Positions 1-11,731 of a stretch of 64,000 nucleotides of DNA are shown piece by piece. Within the stretch, counting starts at the first letter, position 1, and every line of letters starts with the position of its first letter. The notes beneath the pieces are model-generated. The model ran no database searches, was not told where the DNA came from, and was given only the letters and a program-made list of their open reading frames with translations. The DNA is from Proteles cristata cristata (Eukaryota; Chordata; Mammalia; Carnivora; Hyaenidae), in the NCBI GenBank assembly GCA_017311185.1, contig JAESUZ010002713.1:1-64000 (forward strand), read 5' to 3'. The position numbers and the translations under genes were made by a program.

Positions 1-330
1 AAAAAAGAAATAATTTAAGGAAATTTCCTGAATTCAAAAACATGAGTTTGTAGGTTGAAAGGCTCATTAAGTGCTCAGAACAATGGGTGAAAATGGGCGC
101 ACACCAAGGCATATCACTGTGAAATATCAAAACAATGGGGACAAGAAAGAACACAGTAAACACTTTCCGAGAGCGAAACCAAGTCACATACACACAAGAG
201 CAAGTCATACTTACACTCATAATGCAAACATTGATGATTGATCTAAACCAAATTATACCTTTACTATATTAAAAGGATGAGGGTCTGGGAAATACCTGAA
301 GTGTATGGTGGATGTGGAAGGAAAGGAAAA
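1..330 (+). mobile_element. HAL1-like / L1 ORF1-type LINE fragment, runs off the window start
   Basis: The stretch from about 20 to 220 follows the region downstream of the ORF1 domain in old HAL1/L1 elements: a run about a sequence starting a gene-distal stop, then 'aaggcatatcactgtgaaat', then an adenine-rich part ending near 'caagtcata'. It is heavily diverged and has no open frame. The element must start left of base 1. The 220-330 part is only weakly alignable. The family assignment is from memory of the HAL1 consensus. Confidence 0.5.
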
Positions 331-364
331 TAATTCCTGTCCTCTAATATAGAATCAATTATTC

Positions 365-540
365 CATTATCCTCTGGCTTCTGTTGATGTTGTTGAGAAG
401 TTTATTGACACTATAGTTGCTCCTTTGCAGGTAATCTATATTCTTTAGCTATTTGTACGTTTTATTCTTAGTCTTTGGTGTCTTTTAGTTTCTCCAGGGT
501 TTCCAGCAATCTCAATGAGGATTTAAGGGGGCTCATCTGG
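365..540 (-). mobile_element. HAL1/L1-like LINE fragment, opposite orientation
   Basis: The top strand shows the thymine-rich complement of an L1/HAL1 segment ('ctctggcttctgttgatgtt', 'ctttgcaggtaatctatatt'), ending near 'gatttaagggggctcatctg'. It lies in inverted orientation to the fragment at 1-330. No target duplication was found, so the two may be separate insertions or one rearranged element. Confidence 0.4.
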
Positions 541-2417
541 ATCCTTTAGGAATGAGTGTACAGCATTATGATTGTATGCTAGGCCAGTTAATATTCCTGC
601 ACACAAAAATTATATCCATAAAGATAAATGATAGGAGACACAATAAGAGTCTTCGGATGAAGCACAAATATATAAAATTCTGAAAGGACACTGGGTTTTG
701 CCCAGGAAATGCAATAGATTGCTGACTAGAACATGGGCTATTGTCTAGAGATAAAAGATAAAGAGATAAATATGTCCCAGATTTGACAGAAAAATGAAAC
801 CAGTTGGGGGCAGGGAATTCTTCCAGGGATTATTAAGAAGGGGCCAAATGGGCTCTGTAATCTCCAGTCATCACCCTAGCCTGTGACCCATATGCCTATC
901 CATGTCCAGTTGGTATAAGAGAAACTTATGAAGAGAAAGGACAGTCCTATGAGTTGAGTATTGCTAGGGAAGGATGAGTACCATGACTTTTCCCTCTTCT
1001 CCTCTTGGGAGAGAAGAGGGAAGGTGCTGTTTTCCAAATCTCTTTGATGTGAAATGGGGTCCAGACATTATTTTCAAAGATGTAGAATGTCTTATTGACA
1101 CTTTATACCTTAGTTTGGCTCTGTTTATACAGTGTACTCGCTGATCTGTGCCCTATACCCGTATGTGCAGGGGGGAAAAATGGAAAGAGATGACAGGGAA
1201 GAGAGGATGCAAGTGTGTAGCAGTCTGTAGCCTCACTACTTGGTGGGGCAAAGCTGTGGCTTGTGCTGACTTGCTTGCACCTGACCCAAGAGGGTAACCC
1301 ATCAAGCAAAGACTCCAGCAGCTGGAGACCATGGGGCATTTCACCATGGACCAAAGCAGGGAGCAGTGGTAAAGGTCAAGTGTGATTGATTCTCCCACGT
1401 CAGGAGATGGGTCAAGTTGATATGGATATGAAGTGTTGGAACCAAGACCCCTATTTAAAAACAGGGCCCTCAAATAGCTATACCTTCAGTAACTTGCATG
1501 GCACATAATGTGAACTCGGAGAGGAAGGAATGTGAACTGGTTCAATTTTTGTTCACTTGCTCCCTTCAAGTATGCTTTACTGAGTCTCCCTCAGCTGTTC
1601 TTCAGCTGATGTCTCATGTATGTTCCATTCTGGTCACTTGCGCATACAGAAAAGTCCGCCACCAGAGAGCCAGTATGTAGACATGTGTCACAGAAAGCAG
1701 AATGTTACCTGAGAGGGGACTACAATGACACCAGTTAGGTAAACATTCTTTCATTCCTTCATCCATCTTCCCTACTCCTGCTCCCCAAGAATCAAGACTA
1801 GAGGAAAAAGAGAAAAGAAAGAGTGAATGTGTAGACCATGCCTTTTCCCCACTCTGAGGCTCCCAGGAAGAAGCCTCACTGGCGATATAGGGCAGGCTGA
1901 AGACAAGTATTCAATTGGATATGCAATTGAAGTTTTAAACGAGATTGGATTGGACATTTTGGTTGGAACAATAGGCTTGAAAATGAACTTCCCACATTCC
2001 CACATTCATACCATAGAAATGGCTTGCTGAAGAAATGCCACCATCAGCCTAGACATTAGGAGCTTGACTGCATTAGACCTATTGCAATTGTTAATGCTTC
2101 TCTAAAGCCAGATTACTCCATTGCCATCACCCAAGCCAGCAAAATGGAAGCATTGAAAAGAGCTTATATCTTTTCTTGGTCATGTAAGAATTTAAATCTT
2201 GCATAGATGGATGCATTTGATTAATAGGGCCTGGGTCAATGATTTTATTTTAGCTGGAAAGGAAGCTGGGGATTTGAACTCTGACTTCTGTATTAGAGAG
2301 GTAGAACTTATAACATGGAAACTCCCCATATTCAGAAAAGCTTTTCAGAAGATGGTAAGTCACTGCAAATGTGACAAATGTCCACCATAGCAAATACTGT
2401 TTAAAATATACTCGATT
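541..2417. other. Unassigned sequence, no gene or repeat recognised
   Basis: Only short open frames (106 codons at most), with no recognisable protein similarity or retroelement signature. A perfect 12-bp inverted repeat sits at 990-1022 (listed separately). It may hold very diverged repeats that a profile search would find. Confidence 0.5.
990..1022. repeat. Perfect 12-bp inverted repeat with 9-base loop
   Basis: TTCCCTCTTCTC at 990-1001 is followed by a 9-base spacer and its exact reverse complement GAGAAGAGGGAA at 1011-1022. The arms are pyrimidine/purine biased. The stem is too short and isolated to call a microRNA precursor. Confidence 0.8.
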
Positions 2418-3135
2418 AACCACTCATACCCATTAAGATGGCTATTATCAAAAAAACCAAAGTAACAAATGTTGGTGAGGATGTGGAGAAATAGGAACAC
2501 ATGTGCATTGTTGCTAAGAATATAAAATGGCACAGCGGCTACAGAAAACAAAATGGCAGTTCCTCAAAATGGAAACAGAATTACCATATGATCCAGCAAC
2601 TCTACTTCTACGTTCATATGCAGAAGAGTTGAAAGTAGAGACTTGAGATATTTTTACATCAATATTTAGAGAAGCATTATTCACGATAGCTAAGAGGTAG
2701 AAACAGCCCAAATGTCCATCAACAGATGAACGGAGACCATGGTATGACCACAAAATACAATATTATCTAGTTTCAGAAAGAAATGAAATTATGGTACATG
2801 CTATAACATGGATGAACCTTAAAAACATTATGCTAAGTGAAATCAGCCAGACTCAAAAGGACAAATATTGCATGATTCCACTTAGATGAGGTACCTGAAG
2901 TAGTCAAATCCATAGAGACAAAAACGGAATAATGGTTGCCAGGGATTAGGGGTCAAGGGAAATGGGGAATTAGGGTTTAGTAGATACAAAAGTTCCATTT
3001 GGGTTGGAAAATTCTGGAAATGGATGGTGGTAATGACTATACAACACTGTGAATGTACTTAATGCCACTGAAATGTATAATTACAAATGGTTACAATGGT
3101 AAATTTCATTTATGTATATTTTACTACAATGAAAA
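2418..3135 (+). mobile_element. Old L1 (L1M-type) 3' end
   Basis: Contains the hallmark order of an L1 3' portion: end of ORF2 ('catacccattaagatggcta', 'gttggtgaggatgtggagaa', 'atgatccagcaactctactt', 'cccaaatgtccatcaacaga'), then 3' UTR phrases ('attatgctaagtgaaatcag', 'gttgccagggattaggggtc', 'gaatgtacttaatgccactg'). Frames are broken throughout and the poly-A tail has decayed. This is a dead 5'-truncated copy, older than the carnivore L1s at 11.7 and 24-27 kb. Confidence 0.85.
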
Positions 3136-3689
3136 GCAGAACTGATGAATAGTTTTGGAAATCAACACAAAATTGAGCAGATAATTTATTTCATTATCCC
3201 CATACTTTAGGATTTAATAAGATGATAAGACAAAAAAAAAAAGGAAATAAAGAATGACTTATGTTATCTCTTTTCTGTGAGACTCCTTCCTCAGCAGCAT
3301 GCTGGCTACACCAATATTATGTATGAGAACTGAGTGTTAGGACTTAAATCCCTTACAGCTGAGATAACACAGTAATACTCTTACAGCCAATGGTCAGTGC
3401 AGGATACTGAAAAACTGGTCAGCTTAACACTCATCTCTGTTCAACTGTCCCCATTTTGGGAGGAGTCTGCAACTCTGACAGTCCTTGAGCAGAGAAAAAA
3501 TTATTTAAATCAAGAATAGCAAAATGTGCACATGCCACAACAAAAATACCAAAAGCTAGTTTTATCTTGCAAAAGGTTTTCAGACTCATTTTCTTGAGCT
3601 TTAAGGAGAAACAGTTATTAACAAGTGCATAAATCAAGGAGGGACCAACCAAATGATAATTAGCATGGGAAGCTGGAGCCAAATATTCC
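3136..3689. other. Unassigned unique-looking sequence
   Basis: AT-rich, with an A-run near 3232-3242. No frame over 83 codons and no repeat recognised. Confidence 0.5.
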
Positions 3690-3810
3690 CTGATCGCTAA
3701 TTGACCTTGAGCAAATCACTTAAGCTCTCTGCACTTGGCTTCCCTGAGTCTACAAGGACAATCACAGCCTCCCCGCAGAGGGGCTGGGAAATTCCCTGAA
3801 TTCACTGTTG
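3690..3810 (+). mobile_element. MIR SINE fragment
   Basis: Carries the MIR core order: 'ttgaccttgagcaaatcact', then 'taagctctctgcacttggct', then a diverged 'cctgagtctacaaggacaat'. Central part only; neither the tRNA head nor the L2-like tail is evident. Confidence 0.65.
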
Positions 3811-5240
3811 TCAAGTAAATCCATGGCACACAGACACCCTGGGAAGACACTTTGTCCCTTTCAAATTTATAGAAATTCTATAAAAGTAGTATATTGAGCA
3901 AGAATCATCAAGTATTCGTTTGGGGAACATAAAGTGCTCCAAATAAAATAGAAACTTTATATACAATCAGAGTTTTCTTTGTTATGGCTCTCAGAAGTCA
4001 AAACACACTGGTTGCCAGTTGCAATGTAATTCCACACTGCCTCTTGCTTCTTGTTGTCCTGGTGACTTGCGCTGGACCCAACGCTCAGGAGAGGAAGTAG
4101 TTCAGCAAAGGGGCAGGAGGGCCAGTCTTTTCCTGTCTTGCCATCGCTCTTGTTTTTGTTTCCTGATCTTGCTCATCCCTGAATCCAAATATATACTCCC
4201 TAGAACCTCTGCAGTGCATGATTCACAAAGACTGCTTTGGAGTTGAAGCAAGCTATCTTGATTCTTTAAATACATTAACTTTTAAGAGGAAGATAATAAA
4301 TCTATCAGGAGGACTTTTAGGCTTAAACTCTTTTTCAAAGATCCAAAGTTAATTAAGAGGACAATATACTAGAGAAAATGACCTTTTCTGTATCAGTTAA
4401 AAATACACCATCATTAATGAATTGCATTATAGGCAAGAAAAGACAACGAGCAGTTCTGGTTAAAGCCAGCATTTCACTTATGATCATGGAGCGGCAGGCA
4501 GCGTACTTTATGTTCTAAGTAGTAAAAATAGTTTTACAAAGCCATTCTTTGAAAACAGACACGAGCATGAAAAATAAATGAATATATTCTAATGTAACAA
4601 GCTTTCACTTAGACTTTGGGGTCATATTACTGATTTATCTTGCCTGTGTCGGCAAAAGATAATTCAAAAACATTAGTCAGAAAGAAAGAATTATAGTGTT
4701 GACTATGTCTAACTTACTATATCCTTTCTCGTAGGTAGGTGGCTTTTTATTATATTGCCCTGTTGATGGGAAACTGTTTACATTGATGACAAACCCAAAC
4801 AAATTCAGCCTTTGTTGGGGGGAGGATGCTATTTTTCTTGAGCAAAATTATATTATGTGCTGACAAATTAAAAACAACGATTCTGAGTAATGAATCCATA
4901 AAGAAACACCAGACCAAAGGGATTGGAACAGTAATGACATAAAGGAAATACCCGGATTTTTTTTTCCCCTAAAAACTCGGCTAAAGTTCCAAGTAGTTTT
5001 CATTCAACAGTTCCAAATATCTTTCAACAGTGTCACTGAAGATGAAATGAGGGAAAACAAAGAGACAGCTGAATGCCCAGTCTGTTTCTATTAGAAATGC
5101 ATGGTTAATTTGTGATTAACAAGTCTTTGTTCATTAGGTCCAACTGCCTCCGGCCTTGCCTGACAGTAGGGCAAGGAGCTTTGTGCCAGGAGCTGCAGTG
5201 GTGAAATTACTCTAGTACAGTGGTAATATTACTACATGGG
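3811..5240. other. Repeat-poor interval, candidate unique sequence
   Basis: About 1.4 kb with no recognisable transposon and no frame above 75 codons. AT-rich. Such a repeat-free island is the kind of place where conserved non-coding sequence may lie, but this cannot be judged from one genome. Confidence 0.5.
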
Positions 5241-5490
5241 GTTTCCCATCTGACTGCCTGGGTTCAAGTCTCCGCTCCACCACTCAAAATCTCTGACTGC
5301 CTGGGTTCAAATCTCAAGTCACCGCTCTGTGCCTAAGACAACTTCCTTAACCTCTCCGAACCTCAATTTCTTCTGTAAAAGAGAGACACTAACAGTCACT
5401 CTCTCCTATGATATAATAAGATGATGTGTCTGAGGCACTGAGTGCAGGCCTAATACATACTCAACATTCAATGAATCTTAACTATCTTCT
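5241..5490 (+). mobile_element. MIR SINE with an internal duplication
   Basis: Follows the MIR consensus from the tRNA-related part ('ctgcctgggttcaagtctcc') through the core ('cttaacctctccgaacctca', 'atttcttctgtaaaagagag') to the tail ('ctcaacattcaatgaatctt'). The stretch TGACTGCCTGGGTTCAA occurs at 5251-5267 and again at 5294-5310, a 43-bp-period duplication of the head. Confidence 0.85.
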
Positions 5491-5666
5491 CATTTTTGCT
5501 ACAAGCTTGGATGATTTAACAACTCCAGAGTGCATAACTCAACTCACTATTGAAAGATTATTTAGGCAGAAGGTGCCCTTATTTATAAGCAAGTGAAAAA
5601 TTTAGAAGTCAATGACTTCTTCCAGGTGCCCAGGCTACTTTCTCGCATCAATTATAATCACAGGGA

Positions 5667-5886
5667 GGGGTGCCTGGGTGGCTTAGTCGGTTAAGCGTCC
5701 GACTTTGGCTTAGGTCATGATCTCGCGGTTCGTGGGTTCCAGCCCCGCGTCGGGCTCTGTGCTGACTGCCAGCTCAGAGCCTGTAGCCTGTTTCAGTCTG
5801 GGACTCCCTCTCTCTCTGCCCCTCCCCTGCTCACGCTGTCTCTCTCTCTCTCTCTCCTAGAAATAAATAAAACATTGAAAAAAAAA
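5667..5886 (+). mobile_element. Felid tRNA-derived SINE (SINEC_Fc type), young subfamily, perfect TSD
   Basis: Full-length SINE: tRNA-like head, CT-rich region, AATAAATAAAACATTG tail. Flanked by a perfect 16-bp target duplication ATTATAATCACAGGGA at 5651-5666 and 5887-5902. It shares diagnostic bases (GGCTTAGTC, CTTAGGTCATG, TTTCAGTCTG, TCCTAGAAATAAATAAAACA) with the copies at 28997 and 39961. Non-coding; its head carries the vestigial Pol III promoter. Confidence 0.97.
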
Positions 5887-6046
5887 ATTATAATCACAGG
5901 GAACCATATAATTCCAGAATAATGAGAAGAAGCCATGATGTGGTCCTTAGCGTGGGCAAAGAAGTTTTACAGAGGGAGAGGACATGGCATTTGTCTTCAA
6001 ATCAGAAAGTACCTGGATTTGGTTCCTTGCTTGGTCACTATATATA

Positions 6047-6487
6047 GTGGGTTGCAGGCTGGCCTCTGAGAGTCTAATTCTTAACCCTCTGTACTTCCGA
6101 ACATGAGTGTTATTTGGAAATGAGGTCTTTGAAGATGTAATTAAATGAAGGCTCTTGAGATGAGACCATCATACACATAGGCTAGGCTCTCAATTCAATG
6201 ATGAGTATCCTTACGAAAGAAAAGAAGACAGACACACCCTGAGGGGAGCCCACAGGAGGATAGAGGCAGAGTCCGGAATGATGTGTCTACAACACAAGAG
6301 AGTGTCAAGAAATGTGGACGGCCATCAGGTGCCGGGCATGGAGTGGATTTTCTTTCTGAGCCTCAAGAATGAACCAACCTTGCTGAGCTTGATTTTGGAC
6401 TTTCAGTCTCCAGAACGGTGGAGGAGTAAATTCCTATTATTTTAAGTCACCTGGTTAAAGGAATTTGCTACAGCAGACCAATAGAGT
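6047..6487 (+). mobile_element. MLT1 (MaLR) LTR
   Basis: Diverged solo LTR in MLT1 order: 'ttatttggaaatgaggtctt', 'gatgtaattaaatgaaggct', 'gagtatccttacgaaagaaa', 'atttggac'-like middle, 'tttggactttcagtctccag', and the 3' end 'tttaagtcacctggttaaag' with 'ttgctacagcagaccaatag'. Ancient non-autonomous ERVL-MaLR element; no internal region is present. Confidence 0.85.
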
Positions 6488-6589
6488 CAGTAAGTGGGAA
6501 AGTCAGGACAACCACCTGAGGACTAAGGAGATCCAGTATATAAAGGCATCAGGACATAATAAGTGCTCAATGAATGTTACTTGAAAACA

Positions 6590-6945
6590 TTCTCTCTTTA
6601 GCTTCACAACAACCCAGTTTTTTTAAGATAACTATTACCTTCATTTTCTTTTTTTAAAAAATTTTTAAATTTATTCATTTGGAGAGAGAAAGAGTGGGGA
6701 AGGGACAGAGAAAGGGAGAGAGAGAGTCCCAAGCAGGCTCTGTGTGCTGTCAGTGCAGAAGCCCAACATGGGGCTCGAACTCACGAACTGTGGGTTCACA
6801 AACCTAATCCGAAAGCAAAAGTCAGACGCTTAACCACTGAGCCACCCATGTACCCCTGTTTTCATTTTGTGTTGAGAAAACAGATTCTCTTAAAAGCTGA
6901 CCACCCAGCCTAAGGCTAGGTGAGTAAATAGCAAATTTTAAGGTT
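6590..6945 (-). mobile_element. MIR SINE, split by a felid SINE
   Basis: Left arm 6590-6647 ('gcttcacaacaacccagttt', 'aactattaccttcattttct') and right arm 6857-6945 ('ttttgtgttgagaaaacaga') together follow the MIR reverse complement. The carnivore SINE at 6648-6856 sits between them, so the MIR is the older element. Confidence 0.6.
6648..6856 (-). mobile_element. Felid tRNA-derived SINE inserted in a MIR
   Basis: Reverse-strand copy: T-rich tail on the left, head complement 'cttaaccactgagccaccca' on the right. Short flanking duplication TTCATTTT at 6640-6647 and 6861-6868. Noticeably diverged. Confidence 0.93.
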
Positions 6946-7176
6946 CCAATGCTTGGAACTTCTCAACAACACCAACTTATCCTCTCTTGCCTACATGATT
7001 TTCCCGTAAATCTCTGTCACTTACTACATCATGTCACTGTACCTAACTGAACTCTCATGTATGCTGTGTATCTATAAAATAAAACATTCTCTGAGGGAGG
7101 GGTGGAGACAGTTAAAGTGGAGTATAAGAAAAGTACACAAAATCCAAAAGGCGGATAACTTATTAAGAATTAATAG

Positions 7177-7368
7177 GAGAAGCCTGGGTGGCTCAGTCAG
7201 TTGAGCATCTGACTTTTGATTTCAGATCAGGTCATAATCCCAGGGTTGTGGAATCAAGCCCCTAGTTGGGCTCCATACTTAAGATTCTCTCTCTCTCCCA
7301 CTGTTTCTCTCCTGCTCGTACACACACGAACACTCTCTCCTCTCAAATTAAAAAAAAAAAAAAAAGAA
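7177..7368 (+). mobile_element. Older carnivore tRNA-derived SINE
   Basis: Head 'gcctgggtggctcagtcagt', body 'gggctccatacttaagattc', CT-rich part and a long A tail near 7348-7362. The right half differs from the typical felid form and matches older carnivore SINE types. Target duplication unclear. Confidence 0.9.
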
Positions 7369-8309
7369 CAAGTTAAAGATTTTTTTTCTAACTCATAAAT
7401 CCTTTGGGCTCATTAAGAATCCCTATAACAATGTTGAATTGTTTGATGTTCTTACAGCCTGAGATTGAATTAGAACTGCTATGGTAAGACAGCTAGTAGG
7501 TACATTCAAATAAGTTAATTATACCCTAAAAAGCTCTTTCTCTATCTACCACCCGTGGTTGTTTTGAGATTTACTACACCATCAAACGGGGACTCAAGCA
7601 ACCTAATGAAATTTACTATTTATGCCTATAATCATGGCAGTGGTGTTTCAAGGCCATCTCATTAGTGGAAGTATTTGTAGTTAACCTATTTGGGATGCCC
7701 TTGGAAGAGAAATATGCCAAGCTCGTCAAACGGGCATCATTCCCTTTCAGAACAGGGTTTATTTTTAATCAAAATGTTAAAGTACCAACACTAGATTAGT
7801 GTTAACTGTTTCACTCTATCCCCCCAGAAATCCCATAGAGATGTCAGGTCACTTAGGAATCTGCTGAGTGTACAGTGAAATAACGCTAACTTGTAAATAG
7901 TACTTCTGCACTGAGAGAGAATAAACATTCTGGAGAAATTAAAAGCAAAGATTATTGTCCCTCTTTTTCTTTCTACCTGGTAGTTTTGAACTAGTTAATA
8001 CAGTATCATCCACAAAACTGTTTAGCTGTATTACTAAATTTAACTAACAAGTGAGGATTTATGAACTGCTTGCCCCAAGGATCTCCCCTGGCTTCTGAAG
8101 GTGACGTTGAGAGACAGTGAGTTACAAACCCCATTTCTGGGGCTGTGATGACAGGGGTTTCAGATGAAGATCCCAATAAACACGACATCTTACTCTTTTC
8201 CTGTGACGTAACCTACTGACACGTTCAGCATCTATCAAGCCCAACACTGGCCTCCTTCATCAAAACATTAAGACTTGGTCTTCATTCCCATGTCCTGGCT
8301 GAGGGCTTC
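7369..8309. other. Unassigned unique-looking sequence
   Basis: No transposon recognised and only short frames. A minor repeat-free island. Confidence 0.5.
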
Positions 8310-8480
8310 AGTTCCCTCTTCTGCCATTTACTTGTAGGAAACAGCCAATCATTCTTTACGCGGTGGTTTCTTCATCTGTGAACCGGGATGATGGTAGTAA
8401 CTACCTCATACGGCTGTTGAAGGGACTAAATGAGGAAAGCCACATAAAGCACCTAGAATTTGGGCTGGCACACATTTCAC
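8310..8480 (+). mobile_element. MIR SINE
   Basis: MIR core and tail: 'tggtttcttcatctgtgaac', 'taactacctcatacggctgt', 'gaagggactaaatgaggaaa', 'aaagcacctagaatttgggc', 'tggcaca'. The 82-codon frame overlapping it is a by-product of the repeat. Confidence 0.85.
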
Positions 8481-9851
8481 TCCCGTCATGCCCAACATGT
8501 ACTGTAGAAGTGGTGTGCTGGGCACTGGTATTTAGTGATGGAGAGAAGACAGCCTCCCGGGGGCATCTCACAGCCCAGCTGAGGAGCGAAGATGAGAGTA
8601 ACTCATTGTAACACTGTAATCGGGGGCTACCAAAGTGGAGGTCCGAGAAGGCCCTCCCTAATTTGCTGTGTTTTGCCGGGAGTCCTGAAATGTCTCAGCA
8701 CTTTGCAGGATAAAGATACTCTGGAGGATAGAGATTCTCCTTGAGTGGAATGATCTAAAATCACACACATTCAGCAACTTGGTATTGGTTTCAATGACAC
8801 GACGCTGCATGATGCTGCTACAAGGAAAAGCCGGACACATGCTTGCATTACCCTCTAAAGCCTTCACGCTCCCGTGCAGGCATAGGCGATTAAACATCAT
8901 AGCTTTATTCTGTGTCCATGCACGTAACAACTGCCGCATCATTCTCCTAGGCCTAGGTCAGCTGACGAAATGTCCCAAAGGTTTTGAGTGGTCTAGCAAT
9001 TCAGGTCAGGCTGGCACTTTGAGAGTTGTAATGGCTTTCCTTGGAGGGTCATGGAGAATTCTCTCTTGCTTGAGAAAAAGGTAGTATGGATACATATTAC
9101 TAATGTGCATCTTTGAAAACTGAGAAAGTTTCCCTCTTTGCTTTGGTTACTGGGGAGCCTGGAGACAAACTGACTCTCGGACAATAATAACTATACAGGG
9201 CCATGTGCCACTCTTTTCTCCTGTTTTGAATTCTTGCCTATATCTGACATCTTTATTTCTGTGGCATGCATTTTTGAAACAAGTCCAAATCCACTCTGGA
9301 TGTAAAGGAAAAGAATATATATTTAGATTTCTCAAACTATGACTAAGTAACAGAGTGGGATCCTCAAAGAGTTAAAACTCTTCCAAAGGGCTTCATTTAC
9401 TCCCAGACAATTTACTCACTGGAAAATCAAGCATGAAGTTTCCAACTGTCAAACACCAGGGGGAAATGTTTCTAGCAGGGGGTGTGGGGGATGGGGAAGA
9501 GCACATTGGTAGAATTTTTCTTGCAAAAAGAAACCCCCAAACACCCAGCACTCAGATGTATTTTCTAGAGCAAACAGCCCATCGAGTGCTAAGCTAGCTA
9601 AGGATATATTTGAAGGACAGTGGCTGTTAGAGGCCAACGGAAATTCTGAAATCAGTGAGCTGGAGTAGCTCCACCAGCCAGTCCAACTGTCAGCCACCAA
9701 GATCACCACCAAGATCACTTCCAACACAAGCTTACAGAAGACAAACTGTGACAGTGGAAAGACCTGGAAAATTAGGAGACGCATGCACACACTCAAAACA
9801 AACCAATAACCCTATAGTGTTTGCACAAGAAACCTACTTTTAGGAATTTTT
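8481..9851. other. Repeat-poor interval, no gene recognised
   Basis: About 1.4 kb without a recognisable transposon. Several overlapping frames of 60-115 codons on both strands (8658-9335, 9449-9796) show no known domain and overlap one another in ways typical of chance frames. Confidence 0.5.
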
Positions 9852-10087
9852 AAAAAGACTTTTGTTAAAGTTTATTTATTTGAGAGCGAGAGAGCGAGCA
9901 TGCACATGTGTGCACATGAGCGGGGGGAAGGCAGACAGAAGAGAAAAGGAAGAGAGAAAATCCCAAGCAGGCTCTGTGCCGTCAGTGCAGAGCCCAAGGC
10001 GAGGCTCGATCTCAGGAACCACAAGATCATGACCTGAGCCAAAATCAAGAATTGGACACTTAACCAACAGAGCCACCAAGGTGCCCC
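9852..10087 (-). mobile_element. Felid tRNA-derived SINE
   Basis: Reverse-strand copy with T-rich start, GA-rich region, 'gggctcgat'-like body and head complement ending 'ccaccaaggtgcccc'. Flanking imperfect duplication AGGAAT-T-rich at 9842 and 10088. Confidence 0.95.
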
Positions 10088-11524
10088 AGGAATATTTTTT
10101 TTAATGGGCAGTTTATTCCAGAATTACTGCTGAGGTAAGTATGAAATTCCAGTTGATCCCTGTGATCAGAGAGAGTTATTTCTATCAAATGACTCACCAA
10201 AGTGAGGAGGACCTGAGGTGACAGTATTATGTAGATCTATATAGACACAAGGAAACATACCATTCGTATAGCCGCCCATGCACATAGGCCTATTTTTACT
10301 AGTATGTTGCATATATATTGACTCCTTCACCCCTCCCAAGAAACAAGGCTTAGGTTTCATCATTTCTGCTGTCAGGAGGTATAGAAGGTAACTAACTTGC
10401 TCAGTGCACACCAGCATCAGCAGAAGCTGGGCTTCCATCCCAGGTCTGGGCAACTCCTCTTTAGATTGTGCAACGTCTAAGTAGCTACATGAGCGAGGGA
10501 GGAGTAGGTAGAAGAAAGACTTGGAGACACCTTGGAGGCCATTGAGGAAGAATGTGTTTGAAAAGCATGCTGTGCTGACATGAAAGAGATCAATCCTACA
10601 CCACGTTTCCCTATTTCTAAAGCCACTCACAGCCTTGATGAAAACTTTACATGATCTGGTTGTGAAAAGATGTCTTTGTCTGCTTACCTAGAAAAGGTAT
10701 GTTTTCATCAGAGACAATTCTAATGCCTGCGCCCAGAGGGATCCTGTCTGTTCTTGACTGGCACAAGGTATAGGCTATGCCTGCGTGATGCCTCATCAGG
10801 AGGAAAAGCTAACAATTCACTCTGGAACAGGAATTCAGCTGCATGACAAAACTTCTGGGTTTTGGAAACATCTGGATGTCTGACATTGAGAGACACAGCC
10901 TGAGCCTCACTCACTATTTTCCTTGGTACATGCCCCGCATGAATCATACCAGAGCTAAAACCAGGGAGCAGTAGAAGACAAAGCAACACAAACCTGAGGA
11001 AAGCCTAAGTCTCTCCACCACCAATTACAATGGGGATGGGGCTCTATGGGCTTCAGTTGGGACCTAAAGTTTGGGTCTGAGACGACAGTGATGGTGGGAG
11101 CCAGAGTGGCCACTAAAAGGGAGGTGATCAGGAAAGAAGTGGATCAGGAGCAGAAGTGGGAGGGGGGTGCAGAATTCGGAGCCAAGAACCAGACTAGAAG
11201 CCAAAGCAGGTTGGGATGAAAGGTGGGAAGGACGGATCTCGAAAGGCAGCAGGGGTACAGATGTGGCTGGAGAAGGCCCTGTCTGTTACCGAGTGAAATA
11301 ACATGGACAGAACTTCATTCATTCAGGCTGAGGAACAAAGAGGCTTCAGCACATGTGTTACTCATACGAAAAAATGTTCTTGCTAAAATTTGATGTTAGT
11401 AATCAGCCTTCCTTCTGGCTTTTGCTTTTCAGTGGGAACAGGAAATGAACAAAATATGGCCTGTATAAGATGAGAAAAGGGCTATGAACTGGATTTTCTC
11501 TCATTTATCATCAATAACTTAAAA
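10088..11524. other. Mostly unassigned; longest chance frame of the window
   Basis: Contains the longest open frame in the window (10166-10630, minus, 154 codons), which has no recognisable domain, no conserved start context and runs across a probable MIR remnant at 10385-10465. Part 11040-11240 is purine-rich. No gene call is justified. Confidence 0.5.
10385..10465 (-). mobile_element. Probable MIR remnant
   Basis: 'aggtaactaacttgctcagt' followed by 'cagaagctgggcttccatcc' and 'caggtctggg' follows the reverse complement of the MIR tRNA-derived half. Short and diverged. Confidence 0.45.
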
Positions 11525-11695
11525 CAACAACAGCAGCAGCAGCTAACACTTATGGGAACATGCCAGGATTTACATGCATGTTTCATTCCATTCTTGAAAT
11601 AACTCCAGGAGGTAGGTGCTGTCAAATCATCCCCATTAGACAGATGAGAAAACTGAGGCTGGGAGAGGTTGAGTAACTTGCCTACCACCCATAGA
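11525..11695 (-). mobile_element. MIR SINE
   Basis: Clear reverse MIR: 'caggaggtaggtgctgtcaa', 'catccccattagacagatga', 'gaaaactgaggctgggagag', 'gttgagtaacttgcctacca'. Lies directly upstream of the L1 insertion at 11732. Confidence 0.85.
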
Positions 11696-11731
11696 CAGGA
11701 CCCTTTCTGACTAGAAAATTCTGTACCTTTA

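Noticed and set aside
5667..5740. tRNA-like sequence with Pol III box motifs
   Set aside because: It is the head of a SINE, repeated 26 times with decay; it has no cloverleaf end or CCA-ready acceptor stem, so no tRNA gene is called.
10166..10630. 154-codon open frame on the minus strand, the longest in the window
   Set aside because: No recognisable domain, runs over a MIR remnant, and this length is expected by chance in 64 kb on six frames.
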